A DNA stretch of 64,000 nt from Sporocytophaga sp. (GCF_017745095.1 NZ_JAGHZZ010000001.1:248001-312000), one strand, 5' to 3'. Shown: positions 27,072 through 36,484, counted from the first letter of the stretch. The notes: generated by a model from the letters alone, not told the origin. Program-made: numbers and translations.

Positions 27072-29015
27072 ATGAAAAGCTCAAAGTACGCAGTTGACGT
27101 AGTCAGTTTTACCGGTTTATTAATTACGCTTGGAATTATTTATGGTGATATAGGGACTTCGCCTCTGTACGTGATGAAAGCAGTAATAGGGGATAGCAAA
27201 GTAAATGAAGATTTGGTGCTAGGAGGTTTGTCTTGCGTATTCTGGACCCTGACTCTTCAAACAACCATCAAGTATGTGATACTTACACTTAGAGCTGATA
27301 ACAACGGTGAAGGTGGAATTTTTTCTTTGTTTGCACTTATCCGCCGAAGAAGTCCTTATCTGGTATTTCCGGCAATGATTGGCGGCAGTATGTTGCTTGC
27401 TGACGGTATTATTACTCCTCCTATTTCGGTTTCCTCTGCTATCGAAGGTTTAAGAATCTTTAATCCGGAAATAAATACAATGCCTATTGTAATCTGTATT
27501 CTAGTTCTGCTCTTCATCATTCAGGGGCTTGGTACTAAGTTTATGGGTAATGCATTCGGCCCGATCATGTTTATCTGGTTTTGTATGCTGGCAATAATGG
27601 GTATAAAAGAAGTAATACAGTTCCCTCACGTATTGAGCTCTGTCAATCCTTATTATGCATATAATCTTTTAATGAATTATCCCGGAGGATTATGGCTTCT
27701 TGGTGCAGTGTTTCTTTGTACTACTGGGGCAGAAGCACTTTACTCTGACCTTGGCCACTGTGGAAGACCTAATATCAGAATTTCATGGATTTTTGTAAAG
27801 TCGTGTTTAATACTGAACTATATGGGCCAGGGAGCTTGGATATTACATAGCTCAGGAGGTTTTTTGAATGAAAGAAATCCTTTTTATGCAATAATGCCTC
27901 AATGGTTTCTACCAATTGGAATCGGCGTAGCTACAATGGCGGCTATCATTGCATCTCAGGCCTTAATAAGCGGATCATTTACACTTATCTCTGAAGCCAT
28001 CAGACTGAATTTGTGGCCAAAGGTGAAATTAAGTTTTCCTACCATTATGAAAGGCCAGATTTATGTACCAAGTATCAACTGGCTGATGCTTGCAGGTTGT
28101 ATTGGAATTGTAATGTACTTTAAAGAGTCTTCCCAAATGGAAGCTGCTTACGGGCTTGCCATCAACATCACCATGATTGTAACCACCATGCTGCTTTGTT
28201 TTTACCTGTATTTTGTAAGAAAGGTGACCTTCTTCTGGGTGGCTCTGGTTTTTGTGGTATACATGGCAATCGAGCTCACATTCCTTGTCGGTAACCTTAC
28301 CAAATTTATGCATGGAGGTTACGTTACACTGGTTATTAGTGGTATTCTGATTTATGTAATGTATACATGGTATGCTGCACGTAAAATCAAAAACAGATTG
28401 ACTGAATTCATTAAGTTGGATGATTATATTCCCTTGCTTAAGGAACTTAGCAACGATCTTTCTATTCCTAAATATGCAACCCATTTAGTATATCTCACCA
28501 GTGCAAACAGCCTGAGAGAAATAGAATCAAAGGTGATCTATTCAATTTTTCAGAAACAGCCCAAAAGAGCAGATATTTACTGGTTCCTCCATATTGATGT
28601 TTTGGATGAGCCTTATACCATGGAATATAAAGTGAAATTCCTGGAGCCGAATGATGTGATCCGTGTAGATTTCAGACTTGGTTTCAGAGTTGAACACAGG
28701 ATTAACCTCTTTTTCAGAAAAGTTGTAGAAGATCTGGTTGCTAACAAAGAAGTGGATTTTACCAGCCGGTATACCTCACTTTCCAAGAGAAATGTTATAG
28801 GAGATTTCAGGTTTGTTGTGCTTGAGAAACACCTGAGCCACGATAATGATTTGTCAGCAGATGAAAGGCTGATTATGAACAGCTATTTTATCCTTAAGGA
28901 AATCAGCTTGTCAGAAACAAGCGCATTTGGTCTGGACACCAGTTCTGTGTCAGTAGAAAAGGTTCCACTTGTGATTTCACCAATGGAGCATTTTGACCTA
29001 AAGAGAATTGTATAA
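27072..29015 (+). CDS. kup: Kup/HAK/KT family potassium uptake protein
   Basis: A 647-residue inner-membrane K+ symporter. The family start is clear: LGIIYGDIGTSPLYVMKAV, then DNNGEGGIFSLFALIRR and LADGIITPPISVSSAIEGL. TTGAEALYSDLGHCG follows in the middle, with about twelve hydrophobic helices up to residue 435. The last 200 residues form the usual cytoplasmic domain. It probably imports potassium with protons. A small minus-strand ORF ends 2 bp past the stop codon. Confidence 0.97.
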   Translation: MKSSKYAVDVVSFTGLLITLGIIYGDIGTSPLYVMKAVIGDSKVNEDLVLGGLSCVFWTLTLQTTIKYVILTLRADNNGEGGIFSLFALIRRRSPYLVFPAMIGGSMLLADGIITPPISVSSAIEGLRIFNPEINTMPIVICILVLLFIIQGLGTKFMGNAFGPIMFIWFCMLAIMGIKEVIQFPHVLSSVNPYYAYNLLMNYPGGLWLLGAVFLCTTGAEALYSDLGHCGRPNIRISWIFVKSCLILNYMGQGAWILHSSGGFLNERNPFYAIMPQWFLPIGIGVATMAAIIASQALISGSFTLISEAIRLNLWPKVKLSFPTIMKGQIYVPSINWLMLAGCIGIVMYFKESSQMEAAYGLAINITMIVTTMLLCFYLYFVRKVTFFWVALVFVVYMAIELTFLVGNLTKFMHGGYVTLVISGILIYVMYTWYAARKIKNRLTEFIKLDDYIPLLKELSNDLSIPKYATHLVYLTSANSLREIESKVIYSIFQKQPKRADIYWFLHIDVLDEPYTMEYKVKFLEPNDVIRVDFRLGFRVEHRINLFFRKVVEDLVANKEVDFTSRYTSLSKRNVIGDFRFVVLEKHLSHDNDLSADERLIMNSYFILKEISLSETSAFGLDTSSVSVEKVPLVISPMEHFDLKRIV

Positions 29016-29016
29016 T

Positions 29017-29208
29017 TTAAAATAGCATCCAGGTAGGGAACAGAAAATCCTTAAATTTTCTTTCCTTACTTTTCTTTTCATTTTCTTTGGAAGAAGCTTC
29101 CGAATTTTCAGTGGTTTCTTCTGAAGGATTATTTTTTATCGCTTCAAAAATTGTAAGTGGCTTTTTGAAATCCTCCTTACGATTTGTATTATTTGCTGAG
29201 TTTTCCAT
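29017..29208 (-). CDS. Small charged protein of unknown function
   Basis: 63 residues starting MENSANN, then Lys/Glu/Ser-rich sequence (SEASSKENEKKSKERKFK) and a short hydrophobic end (FLFPTWMLF). It has no recognisable domain. Its first seven codons and about 90 bp of upstream DNA are a near-copy of the start and upstream region of the inositol-monophosphatase gene at 29498-30331. That suggests this ORF has, or once had, a real promoter and start. Confidence 0.5.
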   Translation of the reverse strand: MENSANNTNRKEDFKKPLTIFEAIKNNPSEETTENSEASSKENEKKSKERKFKDFLFPTWMLF

Positions 29209-29280
29209 AATATTTATATTTTCTTCGTTAGCCTTCCTATTATTAAAAGCTTAATTTACTTTAAATTGTTTTAGGAGGCA
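29188..29280. repeat. Duplicated 5' region, copy 1
   Basis: About 90 bp covering the first codons and upstream DNA of the 63-aa ORF. It aligns with 30311-30400: shared TTTGCTGA.TTTTCCATAA, TTCCTATTA and CTTTAAATTGTTTTA blocks in the same order and spacing. Confidence 0.75.
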
Positions 29281-29497
29281 AATTGGTAAATTTCACTAAA
29301 TCAATTAAATGTGTAGTCTTCTATTGTGTTTTTCCAATAGGGTAATGTAGAAGAACGAAGAAAATCTTAATAGATTGTATGGCTGGACTAAAAAAAATTC
29401 AATTTGTTGGGTAAGGAAAAATTAAAAAATACTTAAAATTTCCTCTAATACAGCTTTGAGCTGATTTGAATAAAAGATTGATAGTCTTCTTGCGCTC

Positions 29498-30331
29498 CTA
29501 ATTCCAAAGTTGTTTAACTACCTTGCTGATCTCTTCATAAGCCTTTCCGCAGGCTAAAACTTCTTTTCCTGAAAGGAAATCATTCCCTCCCTTAAAATCT
29601 GTTACGATACCTCCTGCTTCTTTAACAAGCAGAACACCGGCGGCTATATCCCAACTATTAAGGTTAAATTCAAAACATCCGTCTAGTCTTCCGCATGCAA
29701 CATAGGCAAGATCGACTGCTGTTGATCCTAGCTTTCTAACTCCATTGGTAGTTTTAAAAAACTCGTTTATCATTTCGAAATAGGCATCCGTTTTATCCAG
29801 TTTCTTATATCGAAATCCCGTCGCTAATAGGGAAGATTCAAGGGAAGTATTAGGATTCACAAATATTCTCTTTCCATTTAAATAAGCACCTCCACCTTCC
29901 CAAGCATAAAAGCATTCGTTGAGGTTCACTTCATGAACCACTCCCAAAATCATACGACCTTCAGTCATCAGTCCTACGCTAATGGAATAAAAAGGCATAT
30001 TATGGAGAAAATTTGTGGTCCCATCCAGTGGATCTATGATCCAGGTATATTTTCTTTCCTCTCTTGATATAGTTGCCTCTTCTGTGATAAATCCTGCTTC
30101 CGGAAGAATTTTTTTCAACCCCTGAACAAGCATAATTTCGGATTGTTTATCGACATAGGATACAAGATCATTTTTCCCTTTATGCTCAATTTTTGATCGG
30201 TCAAAACCCTCCTGTTCGTGCTTTAGAAAACTAAGAACTTCTTTTGTTAACTCGATAACTTTAAGGCAAACTTCTTCAAGATTTATAAGCGCTAAAACAT
30301 TGTTCTCTTTGTAATTTGCTGAATTTTCCAT
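29498..30331 (-). CDS. suhB: Inositol monophosphatase family protein, paralogue 1
   Basis: A 277-residue Mg-dependent phosphatase of the IMPase/SuhB family, hydrolysing inositol-1-phosphate or a similar sugar phosphate. Metal ligands are in FITEEATI, WIIDPLDGTTNF and NSWDIAAGVLLVKEAGG. It is about 80% identical by eye to the paralogue at 30724-31512. It carries an extra N-terminus (MENSANYKENNVLAL) before INLEEVCLKVIELTKEV, where the paralogue starts MNLEHLCLEVIALTKEV. The old ATG is ATA here, and the added codons match the start of the 63-aa ORF at 29208. The gene seems to have gained a new promoter and start by a local duplication. Confidence 0.9.
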   Translation of the reverse strand: MENSANYKENNVLALINLEEVCLKVIELTKEVLSFLKHEQEGFDRSKIEHKGKNDLVSYVDKQSEIMLVQGLKKILPEAGFITEEATISREERKYTWIIDPLDGTTNFLHNMPFYSISVGLMTEGRMILGVVHEVNLNECFYAWEGGGAYLNGKRIFVNPNTSLESSLLATGFRYKKLDKTDAYFEMINEFFKTTNGVRKLGSTAVDLAYVACGRLDGCFEFNLNSWDIAAGVLLVKEAGGIVTDFKGGNDFLSGKEVLACGKAYEEISKVVKQLWN

Positions 30332-30400
30332 AAAATTTTTACTTCTTCAGATAACATTCCTATTAGAAAAAGTCTATTTTTCTTTAAATTGTTTTAAGTC
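30311..30400. repeat. Duplicated 5' region, copy 2
   Basis: Upstream region and first codons of paralogue 1, homologous to 29188-29280. It probably carries the promoter. Confidence 0.75.
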
Positions 30401-30534
30401 GTAAAAAACATACTGATTCTGACTTTTTTCAAAGAGAGATGAATTATCAACCCAGCCGTAGCTATAAAAAAAATAATATAGGCTATCTGATAAAAAATGA
30501 AGTTAAATAGGCTCGAAATAAAAAAATAACTTTC

Positions 30535-30699
30535 CTAAAGTTGTTTTTGAGAAAGTTCTTGCTCAATTTTTTTGATGTCAACTGTGCTGCAGGAACAGCC
30601 TTTGTTGCATTGACCTTTTTGGCTAAAGCTTCTATAACCCAGCCTGATTAAATAAGCCAGGGACAAAAGAAATAAAACTGCTATCAAAAAGGTTTGCAT
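30535..30699 (-). CDS. Small Cys-rich single-pass membrane protein (FeoB-associated-like)
   Basis: A 54-residue ORF from ATG at 30699 to TAG at 30535. An N-terminal hydrophobic helix (FLIAVLFLLSLAYLIRLGY, residues 4-22) is followed by Arg/Ser/Phe and a Cys cluster QCNKGCSCS (residues 30-38), then a charged tail. This is the layout of the short FeoB-associated Cys-rich membrane proteins, thought to help ferrous iron uptake or bind metal. No feoA or feoB is in the window, so the role is inferred from layout alone. It lies between the two inositol-monophosphatase genes on their strand. Confidence 0.65.
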   Translation of the reverse strand: MQTFLIAVLFLLSLAYLIRLGYRSFSQKGQCNKGCSCSTVDIKKIEQELSQKQL

Positions 30700-30723
30700 A
30701 ATATATTGATTTTCATTCTGTAA

Positions 30724-31512
30724 TTAATTCCATCGTTTTTTGACCACCGTACTGATTTCATCATAAGCCTTTCCACAGGCTAAAACTTCTTTTCCTGACA
30801 GAAAATCATTTCCTCCCATAAAATCTGTCACAGTTCCGCCAGCTTCTTTAACGAGCAGTATCCCTGCCGCTATATCCCAGATTTTGAGATTGAATTCAAA
30901 ATAACCGTCAAATCGTCCACAGGCAACATAAGCAAGATCCACAGCAGCGGATCCTAATCTTCTCACTCCATGGGTCTTTTTGACAAATTCTTTTATAATT
31001 TCGAAATAAACATCGGTTTTGTCAAGCAAACTATAAGGAAATCCTGTTCCGATAAGAGACTCAGCAAGTTTGGTGTTGGTATTAACAAAAATGCGATTTC
31101 CGTTTAAATAGGCTCCTCCTTCTTCCCAAGCATAAAAACACTCATTAAGGTTCACTTCATGGACCACTCCCAATATTATTCTTCCCTCAGTCATCAAACC
31201 AACACTAATGGAGAAAGAAGGTACCTTATGGAGAAAATTTGTCGTGCCATCCAAAGGATCTATGATCCAAGTATAAGTTTTTTCTTCCCTGTTGATAGTA
31301 GCCTCTTCGGTGATAAAACCTGCCTCCGGAAGTATATCTTTAAGGCCTTTTACTAACAACGTTTCAGATTGCTTGTCGACATATGACACCAGGTCATTCT
31401 TTCCTTTATGTTCAATTTTTGAAAGATCAAAATTTTCAAGTTCGTTCTTGATAAAGTAACGCACCTCTTTTGTCAATGCGATTACTTCAAGGCAAAGATG
31501 TTCCAGATTCAT
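30724..31512 (-). CDS. suhB: Inositol monophosphatase family protein, paralogue 2
   Basis: A 262-residue IMPase with the family start MNLEHLCLEVIAL. Metal-binding motifs are FITEEATI, WIIDPLDGTTNF and IWDIAAGILLVKEAGG. Its ATG overlaps the stop of the upstream DUF4105 gene by 4 bp, so the two are translationally coupled. This looks like the original copy, since it keeps the canonical start, while paralogue 1 has a fused leader. The biological substrate could be inositol-1-phosphate, 3'-phosphoadenosine phosphate or another sugar phosphate; the sequence does not decide. Confidence 0.92.
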   Translation of the reverse strand: MNLEHLCLEVIALTKEVRYFIKNELENFDLSKIEHKGKNDLVSYVDKQSETLLVKGLKDILPEAGFITEEATINREEKTYTWIIDPLDGTTNFLHKVPSFSISVGLMTEGRIILGVVHEVNLNECFYAWEEGGAYLNGNRIFVNTNTKLAESLIGTGFPYSLLDKTDVYFEIIKEFVKKTHGVRRLGSAAVDLAYVACGRFDGYFEFNLKIWDIAAGILLVKEAGGTVTDFMGGNDFLSGKEVLACGKAYDEISTVVKKRWN

Positions 31513-32696
31513 AGAGGGTAGAAATTTCTTCTTTTGGTAATTTTATAATAAAGAGTAAATGACCTTAAAATAATAAGCAGGAGAAATGGAATAATTGCCA
31601 TGTTAATCTCTTGTGGCAAGACCGATATACATGCTGTAAAGATCAGAACTACTATTCCGTTCAAAAGAAAATAATAGCCAGTAGTAACACTTCTTTTCTT
31701 TTTGAACAGCAGAACCGCCGCAATGAGGTGTGTTGGAAATGCCCAGATGATGTTCCAGTTGTGCACAGTTACCTTGTGGTCTGTGCCAAACCAAAGAAAC
31801 AATAGTAGGAGACCGAATAAGCCAAGTATAAGAAACAGAATTCCGTCCATGGTAAATGCTTCAGGTCTTTTCTTCCAGGTAACAAAAGTAGAAAAACCTC
31901 CAATCAGTAGAAGCGCAGCAAATACCATCGCAGGAGTCACTGGCGCGCCATGGTCCTTTGGTGGATTTGCTTTGAAAAGGATATTGTTTTTGGCCACAAA
32001 AGCCATCTTCCCTGAGTCTGAAAGCACCGTTGCATTGCCTATAGCATTCATGAGGTGATCAGGAAGAAACATGTATTGTGAGGGAGTAGCAATCCTATCT
32101 GCTGGTGCACCCAGTCCAAGGTCCATTCCTAAATCCTGAAACTGCTTGTTTACAAGATATGGATCTATCAGTTGCCTGAAACTTTGATCCTTGAAGACTA
32201 TATTTTTAAATTGAAGAGAGTCTCCCAATGCTGTTTTGAAAGCATCTCTCAATCTTGATGAACAGTTGTCATAAAAGAAGTCATATTTATAGTATCTGTT
32301 TTCAGGTAAGTAGTTTGTCTCCAAGAAATTATATAGTTTCTGCTTTTGTGACAAAGTCATGTTGAGCTGTTGTTCAATAACTGATCTTTGTTCCTGTTCT
32401 GCACCATAAAACATATAATCAGACCTGGAAACAGAAAGCATATACAACAGCTTTCCTCTTACAAATTTTGAATAAAATCCAGGTGTTTCGAAGTCGAAAG
32501 TTCCATAGTTATAAACTTTGTCTATATAGTTGGAATCATCTTTTATCCAGATAGCGCTATGGCCAAAGCTTGAATATAATTCTTGTCCGGGAGCAACTGT
32601 GATGAGGCTCACTTTGGCATGGGGGGAAAGTTTGGGGAGTGAAAAAGATATGAAAGGTAGTAAAGCGGAGAATAGCAGCAGCCAGAATTTTTTCAT
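31509..32696 (-). CDS. DUF4105/Lnb N-terminal-domain membrane protein
   Basis: A 395-residue protein with a signal peptide (LLLFSALLPFISFS), a periplasmic domain, and a C-terminal membrane region. The first 190 residues match DUF4105 (Lnb N-terminal periplasmic domain): VAPGQELYSSFGHSAIWI with a conserved His, NYGTFDFETPGFYSKF, and YDFFYDNCSSRLRDAF with a conserved Cys. This is the pattern of a permuted papain-like hydrolase. About five transmembrane helices follow from residue 255 (MVFAALLLIGGFSTFV onward). Function is unproven. It is coupled to the inositol-monophosphatase gene by a 4-bp overlap. Confidence 0.85.
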   Translation of the reverse strand: MKKFWLLLFSALLPFISFSLPKLSPHAKVSLITVAPGQELYSSFGHSAIWIKDDSNYIDKVYNYGTFDFETPGFYSKFVRGKLLYMLSVSRSDYMFYGAEQEQRSVIEQQLNMTLSQKQKLYNFLETNYLPENRYYKYDFFYDNCSSRLRDAFKTALGDSLQFKNIVFKDQSFRQLIDPYLVNKQFQDLGMDLGLGAPADRIATPSQYMFLPDHLMNAIGNATVLSDSGKMAFVAKNNILFKANPPKDHGAPVTPAMVFAALLLIGGFSTFVTWKKRPEAFTMDGILFLILGLFGLLLLFLWFGTDHKVTVHNWNIIWAFPTHLIAAVLLFKKKRSVTTGYYFLLNGIVVLIFTACISVLPQEINMAIIPFLLLIILRSFTLYYKITKRRNFYPL

Positions 32697-32828
32697 TATT
32701 CGATCAGCGTTTTGAATCTTAAAATTAGAAAGGTAAAAATAGGGGATAAGTTCGTAATCAAGTCACTCTTCTTAACAATTAAATATTAAATGAAGTTAAT
32801 TTTTTAGGAGTTATAGATTTTTAAAGCT

Positions 32829-33404
32829 ATGAAAAGAATAGGGCTTGTAGCAATGGTGGTTCTCGGGATTTCCTTTTCATGTGAAAAGAAGGAGCAGGAT
32901 AAACGAACAACAGAGGTTCCGGAGGATCCGGCTCCTATAAGCAAAAATCTTACGGTTGATCCTGTAATGATGGTGGAAGAGGTAAAAAGCAGGTTCAGAA
33001 AAGGAGCAAAAGGCTGTCAGGAGGGATTTGGAATATGCGATGTAGTTACGGCTAAAATGGATACCCTCGTTGCTGATACAGTGCAGGAAGAATACAGAGC
33101 AAAGTTTGTCTTGAGCAAAGATGATAATGAAATGCTGATTGAATTTGCTGAGCACATTCCACATTTTTCAAACGAATTTGTTGTAGATCTAATGAGAGGG
33201 GTCCCTGAACTATTTGGTTATGAGTATGTCAGATTGGTCCCAGGCGTTTATCAGACTGACGGAGGGATTGGAGAATTTGGAGGTGTCGTTGTAAAGGTTG
33301 AAAAAGGAAGGAAATTAGATGAGCATGCAGCGGGTGTGAATTATTATCTAAAGTTTTCCCAAAGTGGCCTTCCTGTAGATTTGTGCACGAACCGCTTTAA
33401 ATAA
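32829..33404 (+). CDS. Putative lipoprotein of unknown function
   Basis: A 191-residue protein with a lipoprotein signal: MKRIGLVAMVVLGISFSC, with Cys18 as the lipidation site, followed by a Lys/Glu-rich linker and Pro-rich spacer. The mature part has two Cys residues (GCQEGFGICDVV) and no domain I recognise. It is monocistronic, with a terminator directly after it. Confidence 0.7.
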   Translation: MKRIGLVAMVVLGISFSCEKKEQDKRTTEVPEDPAPISKNLTVDPVMMVEEVKSRFRKGAKGCQEGFGICDVVTAKMDTLVADTVQEEYRAKFVLSKDDNEMLIEFAEHIPHFSNEFVVDLMRGVPELFGYEYVRLVPGVYQTDGGIGEFGGVVVKVEKGRKLDEHAAGVNYYLKFSQSGLPVDLCTNRFK

Positions 33405-33434
33405 AAAAACACGGCAACCAATCCGTGTTTTTTC
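33403..33434. terminator. Bidirectional terminator
   Basis: AAAACACGG (33406-33414) is complementary to CCGTGTTTT (33423-33431). A7 on the left and T6 on the right serve both convergent genes. Confidence 0.88.
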
Positions 33435-33452
33435 ATTTAGTTTAGTTTAGAA

Positions 33453-33665
33453 TTAAGTTGATAAATGAAGCGAATTGATGTTCTCTTTCATCATCCGGAC
33501 TCCCTCTCTGCCGAAAAGAACCTGTGCTAATTTCAGGTTATCTCTTTCGAACTGATCCAGATACATTTGGCAATTTTTACCACTGTAAAGATTGGTGTAG
33601 TACTCATAGTTTCTCTTAAATCTTCTTATGAAAAGCTTGAGATTTATTGTTGTGCGCCTGTCCAT
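33453..33665 (-). CDS. Small basic protein of unknown function
   Basis: A 70-residue, Lys/Arg- and aromatic-rich protein (LKLFIRRFKRNYEYYTNLYSG), predicted helical, with one Cys and no signal peptide or membrane helix. A shared terminator directly downstream on its strand supports a real transcript. I do not recognise a family. Confidence 0.5.
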   Translation of the reverse strand: MDRRTTINLKLFIRRFKRNYEYYTNLYSGKNCQMYLDQFERDNLKLAQVLFGREGVRMMKENINSLHLST

Positions 33666-33785
33666 GACTTTTAATCGTTGGTGCTGGTTATATATACGTG
33701 ACAGGCGAAAACAGGGATTAAAAATGTGGATAAATTACAGGAAAAATATACATTTTACAGATCATACACATTCATTTTTAACAAC

Positions 33786-34916
33786 TTATTTATAGAAATT
33801 AGAAAGCTTCTTAACTGTATAATCTATTTCTTCAATTGTATTGTATTTGCTGAAAGAGAACCTAATATGGCCTCTTTCGGGGTCAGCTTTAATGGCATTC
33901 AAAACATGTGATCCTGCATCGGTGCCGCTTGCACATGCACTTCCTGCAGAAGCAGATATCTTATTAATATCAAGATTAAAAAGCAGCATTTCATTCATAT
34001 CCGAAGGTGGTAGACTTACACTTAAAACGGTATATAAACTGTTTTCGAGGTCAGCGCAGGCACCATTAAAATCTACCCCTAGTATTTCGGTTTTCAAAGA
34101 GCTGATCATATGGGCTTTCAACTTGCTTATGTGCTCTTTGTGACTGGCCATGTTTTGATATGCTAGCTCTAACGCTTTTGCAAGACCAACTATCCCATAG
34201 ATATTTTCAGTGCCTCCGCGCATATTGCGTTCCTGTGCACCACCATAAATTAATGGATTGATCTTACGATCACCATTTACGTATAGGAAACCAACACCTT
34301 TTGGTCCGTGGAATTTGTGCGCGGATCCGACAATGAAATCTACTTTTAGTTTTTGAAGGTCATGCGGAAAATGTCCGGCTGTTTGTACGGTGTCACTATG
34401 GTAAATAGCTCCATGTTTACGGCAAAGTTCGCCGATTCTAGCGATGTCAGTGAGATTGCCGATCTCATTGTTCCCATGCATTAAAGAGACAAAGCAGTGG
34501 CTGTAATTTTGAAGCAGATGTTCAAGATCATCATAGTTTACTTCTCCCTTTTCATTAAGCTTCACATAATGCAACTGTATCTTTCCCTCTTTTTCCAGAT
34601 GTTCAAGAGTATGAAGCACTGCATGATGCTCTATCGGGGAAGTGATTGCATGCCTGATGTTAAAAGCTTTAATGCTGCTTGTAATGGCAGTGTTGTCAGC
34701 TTCTGTTCCTCCTGAGGTAAAGAATATTTCTGAAGGGGAAGTATTGAGAAGAGAGGCAACTGTTTTTCTGGCTTTTTCTATAGCGGATTTTGCCTCTCTG
34801 CCATGTGTGTGAATCGAAGAAGGATTGCCAAAATGCTCTTTAAAAAAGGGCATCATGGCATCCAGTACTATCGGGTCAAGAATTGTTGTAGCGGCGTTAT
34901 CTAAGTAGACATGCAT
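33786..34916 (-). CDS. Cysteine desulfurase, NifS/IscS family
   Basis: A 376-residue PLP enzyme that removes sulfur from cysteine for Fe-S cluster or tRNA thiolation. The start is YLDNAATT, then FTSGGTEADNTAI. The PLP Lys is in SAHKFHGPKGVGFLYV. The persulfide Cys lies in the loop SAGSACASGTDAGSHVL, a NifS/IscS-type loop. No iscU, sufE or thiolase partner is adjacent. It overlaps the 3' end of glmM by 20 bp in another frame, so the two are co-transcribed. Confidence 0.93.
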   Translation of the reverse strand: MHVYLDNAATTILDPIVLDAMMPFFKEHFGNPSSIHTHGREAKSAIEKARKTVASLLNTSPSEIFFTSGGTEADNTAITSSIKAFNIRHAITSPIEHHAVLHTLEHLEKEGKIQLHYVKLNEKGEVNYDDLEHLLQNYSHCFVSLMHGNNEIGNLTDIARIGELCRKHGAIYHSDTVQTAGHFPHDLQKLKVDFIVGSAHKFHGPKGVGFLYVNGDRKINPLIYGGAQERNMRGGTENIYGIVGLAKALELAYQNMASHKEHISKLKAHMISSLKTEILGVDFNGACADLENSLYTVLSVSLPPSDMNEMLLFNLDINKISASAGSACASGTDAGSHVLNAIKADPERGHIRFSFSKYNTIEEIDYTVKKLSNFYK

Positions 34917-36300
34917 GTCTTGAAAGTAGCTCCTTTATGTCCGTAATAATTTTATTGGCAAGATGATCTGCTGTTGCCTGTGTGTCGGACTCTGAATAAA
35001 TTCGGATAATTGGTTCTGTGTTTGATTTTCTTAAATGAACCCACTCTTTGTCAAATTCAATCTTCACCCCGTCAATATTATTTATAGGCTGCTTGTTGTA
35101 CTTCTTTCTAATCTCTTCAATTACGCAATCTACATCAATGTCAGGAGTAAGCTCGATTTTGTTTTTTGATATATGATAAGGCGGATATTGCATTCTCAAC
35201 ATTGAAATCGATTTGCCGAATTTAGCAAGGTGTGTCAGGAACAACGCAATACCCACTAAAGCGTCTCTGCCATAATGTAACTCCGGATAAATAATTCCTC
35301 CGTTTCCTTCACCACCTATAACTGCATTATGCTCTTTCATTGCTGTCACTACATTCACTTCTCCTACAGCAGAAGCAAAGTAGCTACCTTTTGCTTTTTC
35401 AGTAACATCTTTTAATGCCCTTGTTGAAGAAAGATTTGAAACAGTATTGCCCGGCTTATTCTTAAGCACATAATCAGCTACTGCAACTAATGTATATTCT
35501 TCCCCAAACATGCTTCCATCTTCGCAGACAAAGCAAAGTCTGTCAACATCAGGATCTACAACAATTCCAAGATCAAATTTTCCTTTAGAAATCTCTCTTG
35601 AAATATGTGTGAGATTTTCCGGAAGAGGCTCTGGATTGTGAGGAAATTGTCCGTTAGGCTCGCAATAATATTGAGTTACTTTTTTCACACCCAGTGCTTC
35701 AAGTAGCATCGGAAGGGCAATACCTCCCGTTGAATTGACACAATCTATGGCGATTGAAAAATTTCTTTGTTCAATCAATTTCTTATTGACAAGCGGAAGT
35801 TTAAGGATCGCCTGAATATGCTTCTTGATGTAACTGTCGTCGGTCGTATATTTCCCGATCTTTTTGATCTCGGAAAACTCCGTAGATTCATTCTCTGCAA
35901 ATTCAAGGATTTGTTTCCCATCTGCTTCAGATACAAACTCGCCTTTTTCATTTAGCATTTTCAGCGCGTTCCATTGAATTGGATTGTGACTAGCAGTGAT
36001 TATTATGCCACCTGCAGCATTTTCCATTGTAACGGCCATTTCTACTGTGGGAGTGGTAGACAATCCTAAGTCTAACACATCCAGTCCCATAGATATCAGA
36101 GTAGAAGTAACAATTCCGGAAACCAACTGCCCGGAAGGTCTTGCATCTCTTCCTATTACAACAGTTCTCCCTTCACCTCTGGACTTGATCCATTGAGCGT
36201 ATCCCGTGGTGAATTTCACAATATCAATTGGAGTAAGACCTTCTCCGCTTTTGCCTCCTATCGTACCCCTAATGCCTGAAATTGATTTGATTAGTGTCAC
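34897..36300 (-). CDS. glmM: Phosphoglucosamine mutase
   Basis: Converts glucosamine-6-phosphate to glucosamine-1-phosphate for peptidoglycan and LPS precursors. 467 residues in four domains. The phosphoserine loop GIIITASHNPIQWN is near residue 100, the Mg loop is VVDPDVDRLCFV, sugar recognition is by GGEGNGGIIYPELHYGRDA, and the phosphate-binding C-terminal motif is RKSNTEPIIRIYSE. A phosphomannomutase or phosphoglucomutase activity is possible within this superfamily, but the motifs suit GlmM. It is transcribed ahead of the cysteine desulfurase with a 20-bp overlap. Confidence 0.93.
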   Translation of the reverse strand: MTLIKSISGIRGTIGGKSGEGLTPIDIVKFTTGYAQWIKSRGEGRTVVIGRDARPSGQLVSGIVTSTLISMGLDVLDLGLSTTPTVEMAVTMENAAGGIIITASHNPIQWNALKMLNEKGEFVSEADGKQILEFAENESTEFSEIKKIGKYTTDDSYIKKHIQAILKLPLVNKKLIEQRNFSIAIDCVNSTGGIALPMLLEALGVKKVTQYYCEPNGQFPHNPEPLPENLTHISREISKGKFDLGIVVDPDVDRLCFVCEDGSMFGEEYTLVAVADYVLKNKPGNTVSNLSSTRALKDVTEKAKGSYFASAVGEVNVVTAMKEHNAVIGGEGNGGIIYPELHYGRDALVGIALFLTHLAKFGKSISMLRMQYPPYHISKNKIELTPDIDVDCVIEEIRKKYNKQPINNIDGVKIEFDKEWVHLRKSNTEPIIRIYSESDTQATADHLANKIITDIKELLSRHACLLR

Positions 36301-36484
36301 TTTTTAATGATTTTATTTTCTGTTTAAAAGCTATTCCTGCCGTAAAAGTAAAAGGTTTTCCGGTATTTTTTGTTTATTTAAATAACGTGCCAAAAATAAA
36401 TTTTATGTCAAAATTTCTGGTTTTTCAGGATGAAATTATTAACAGCAAAACCTTATTATTGTATAGAACTAGGAATAGCGAAAA

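Noticed and set aside
29498-31512. Assembly duplication as the cause of the two phosphatase genes
   Set aside because: The copies differ at about one residue in five and have different flanks, so they are true paralogues.
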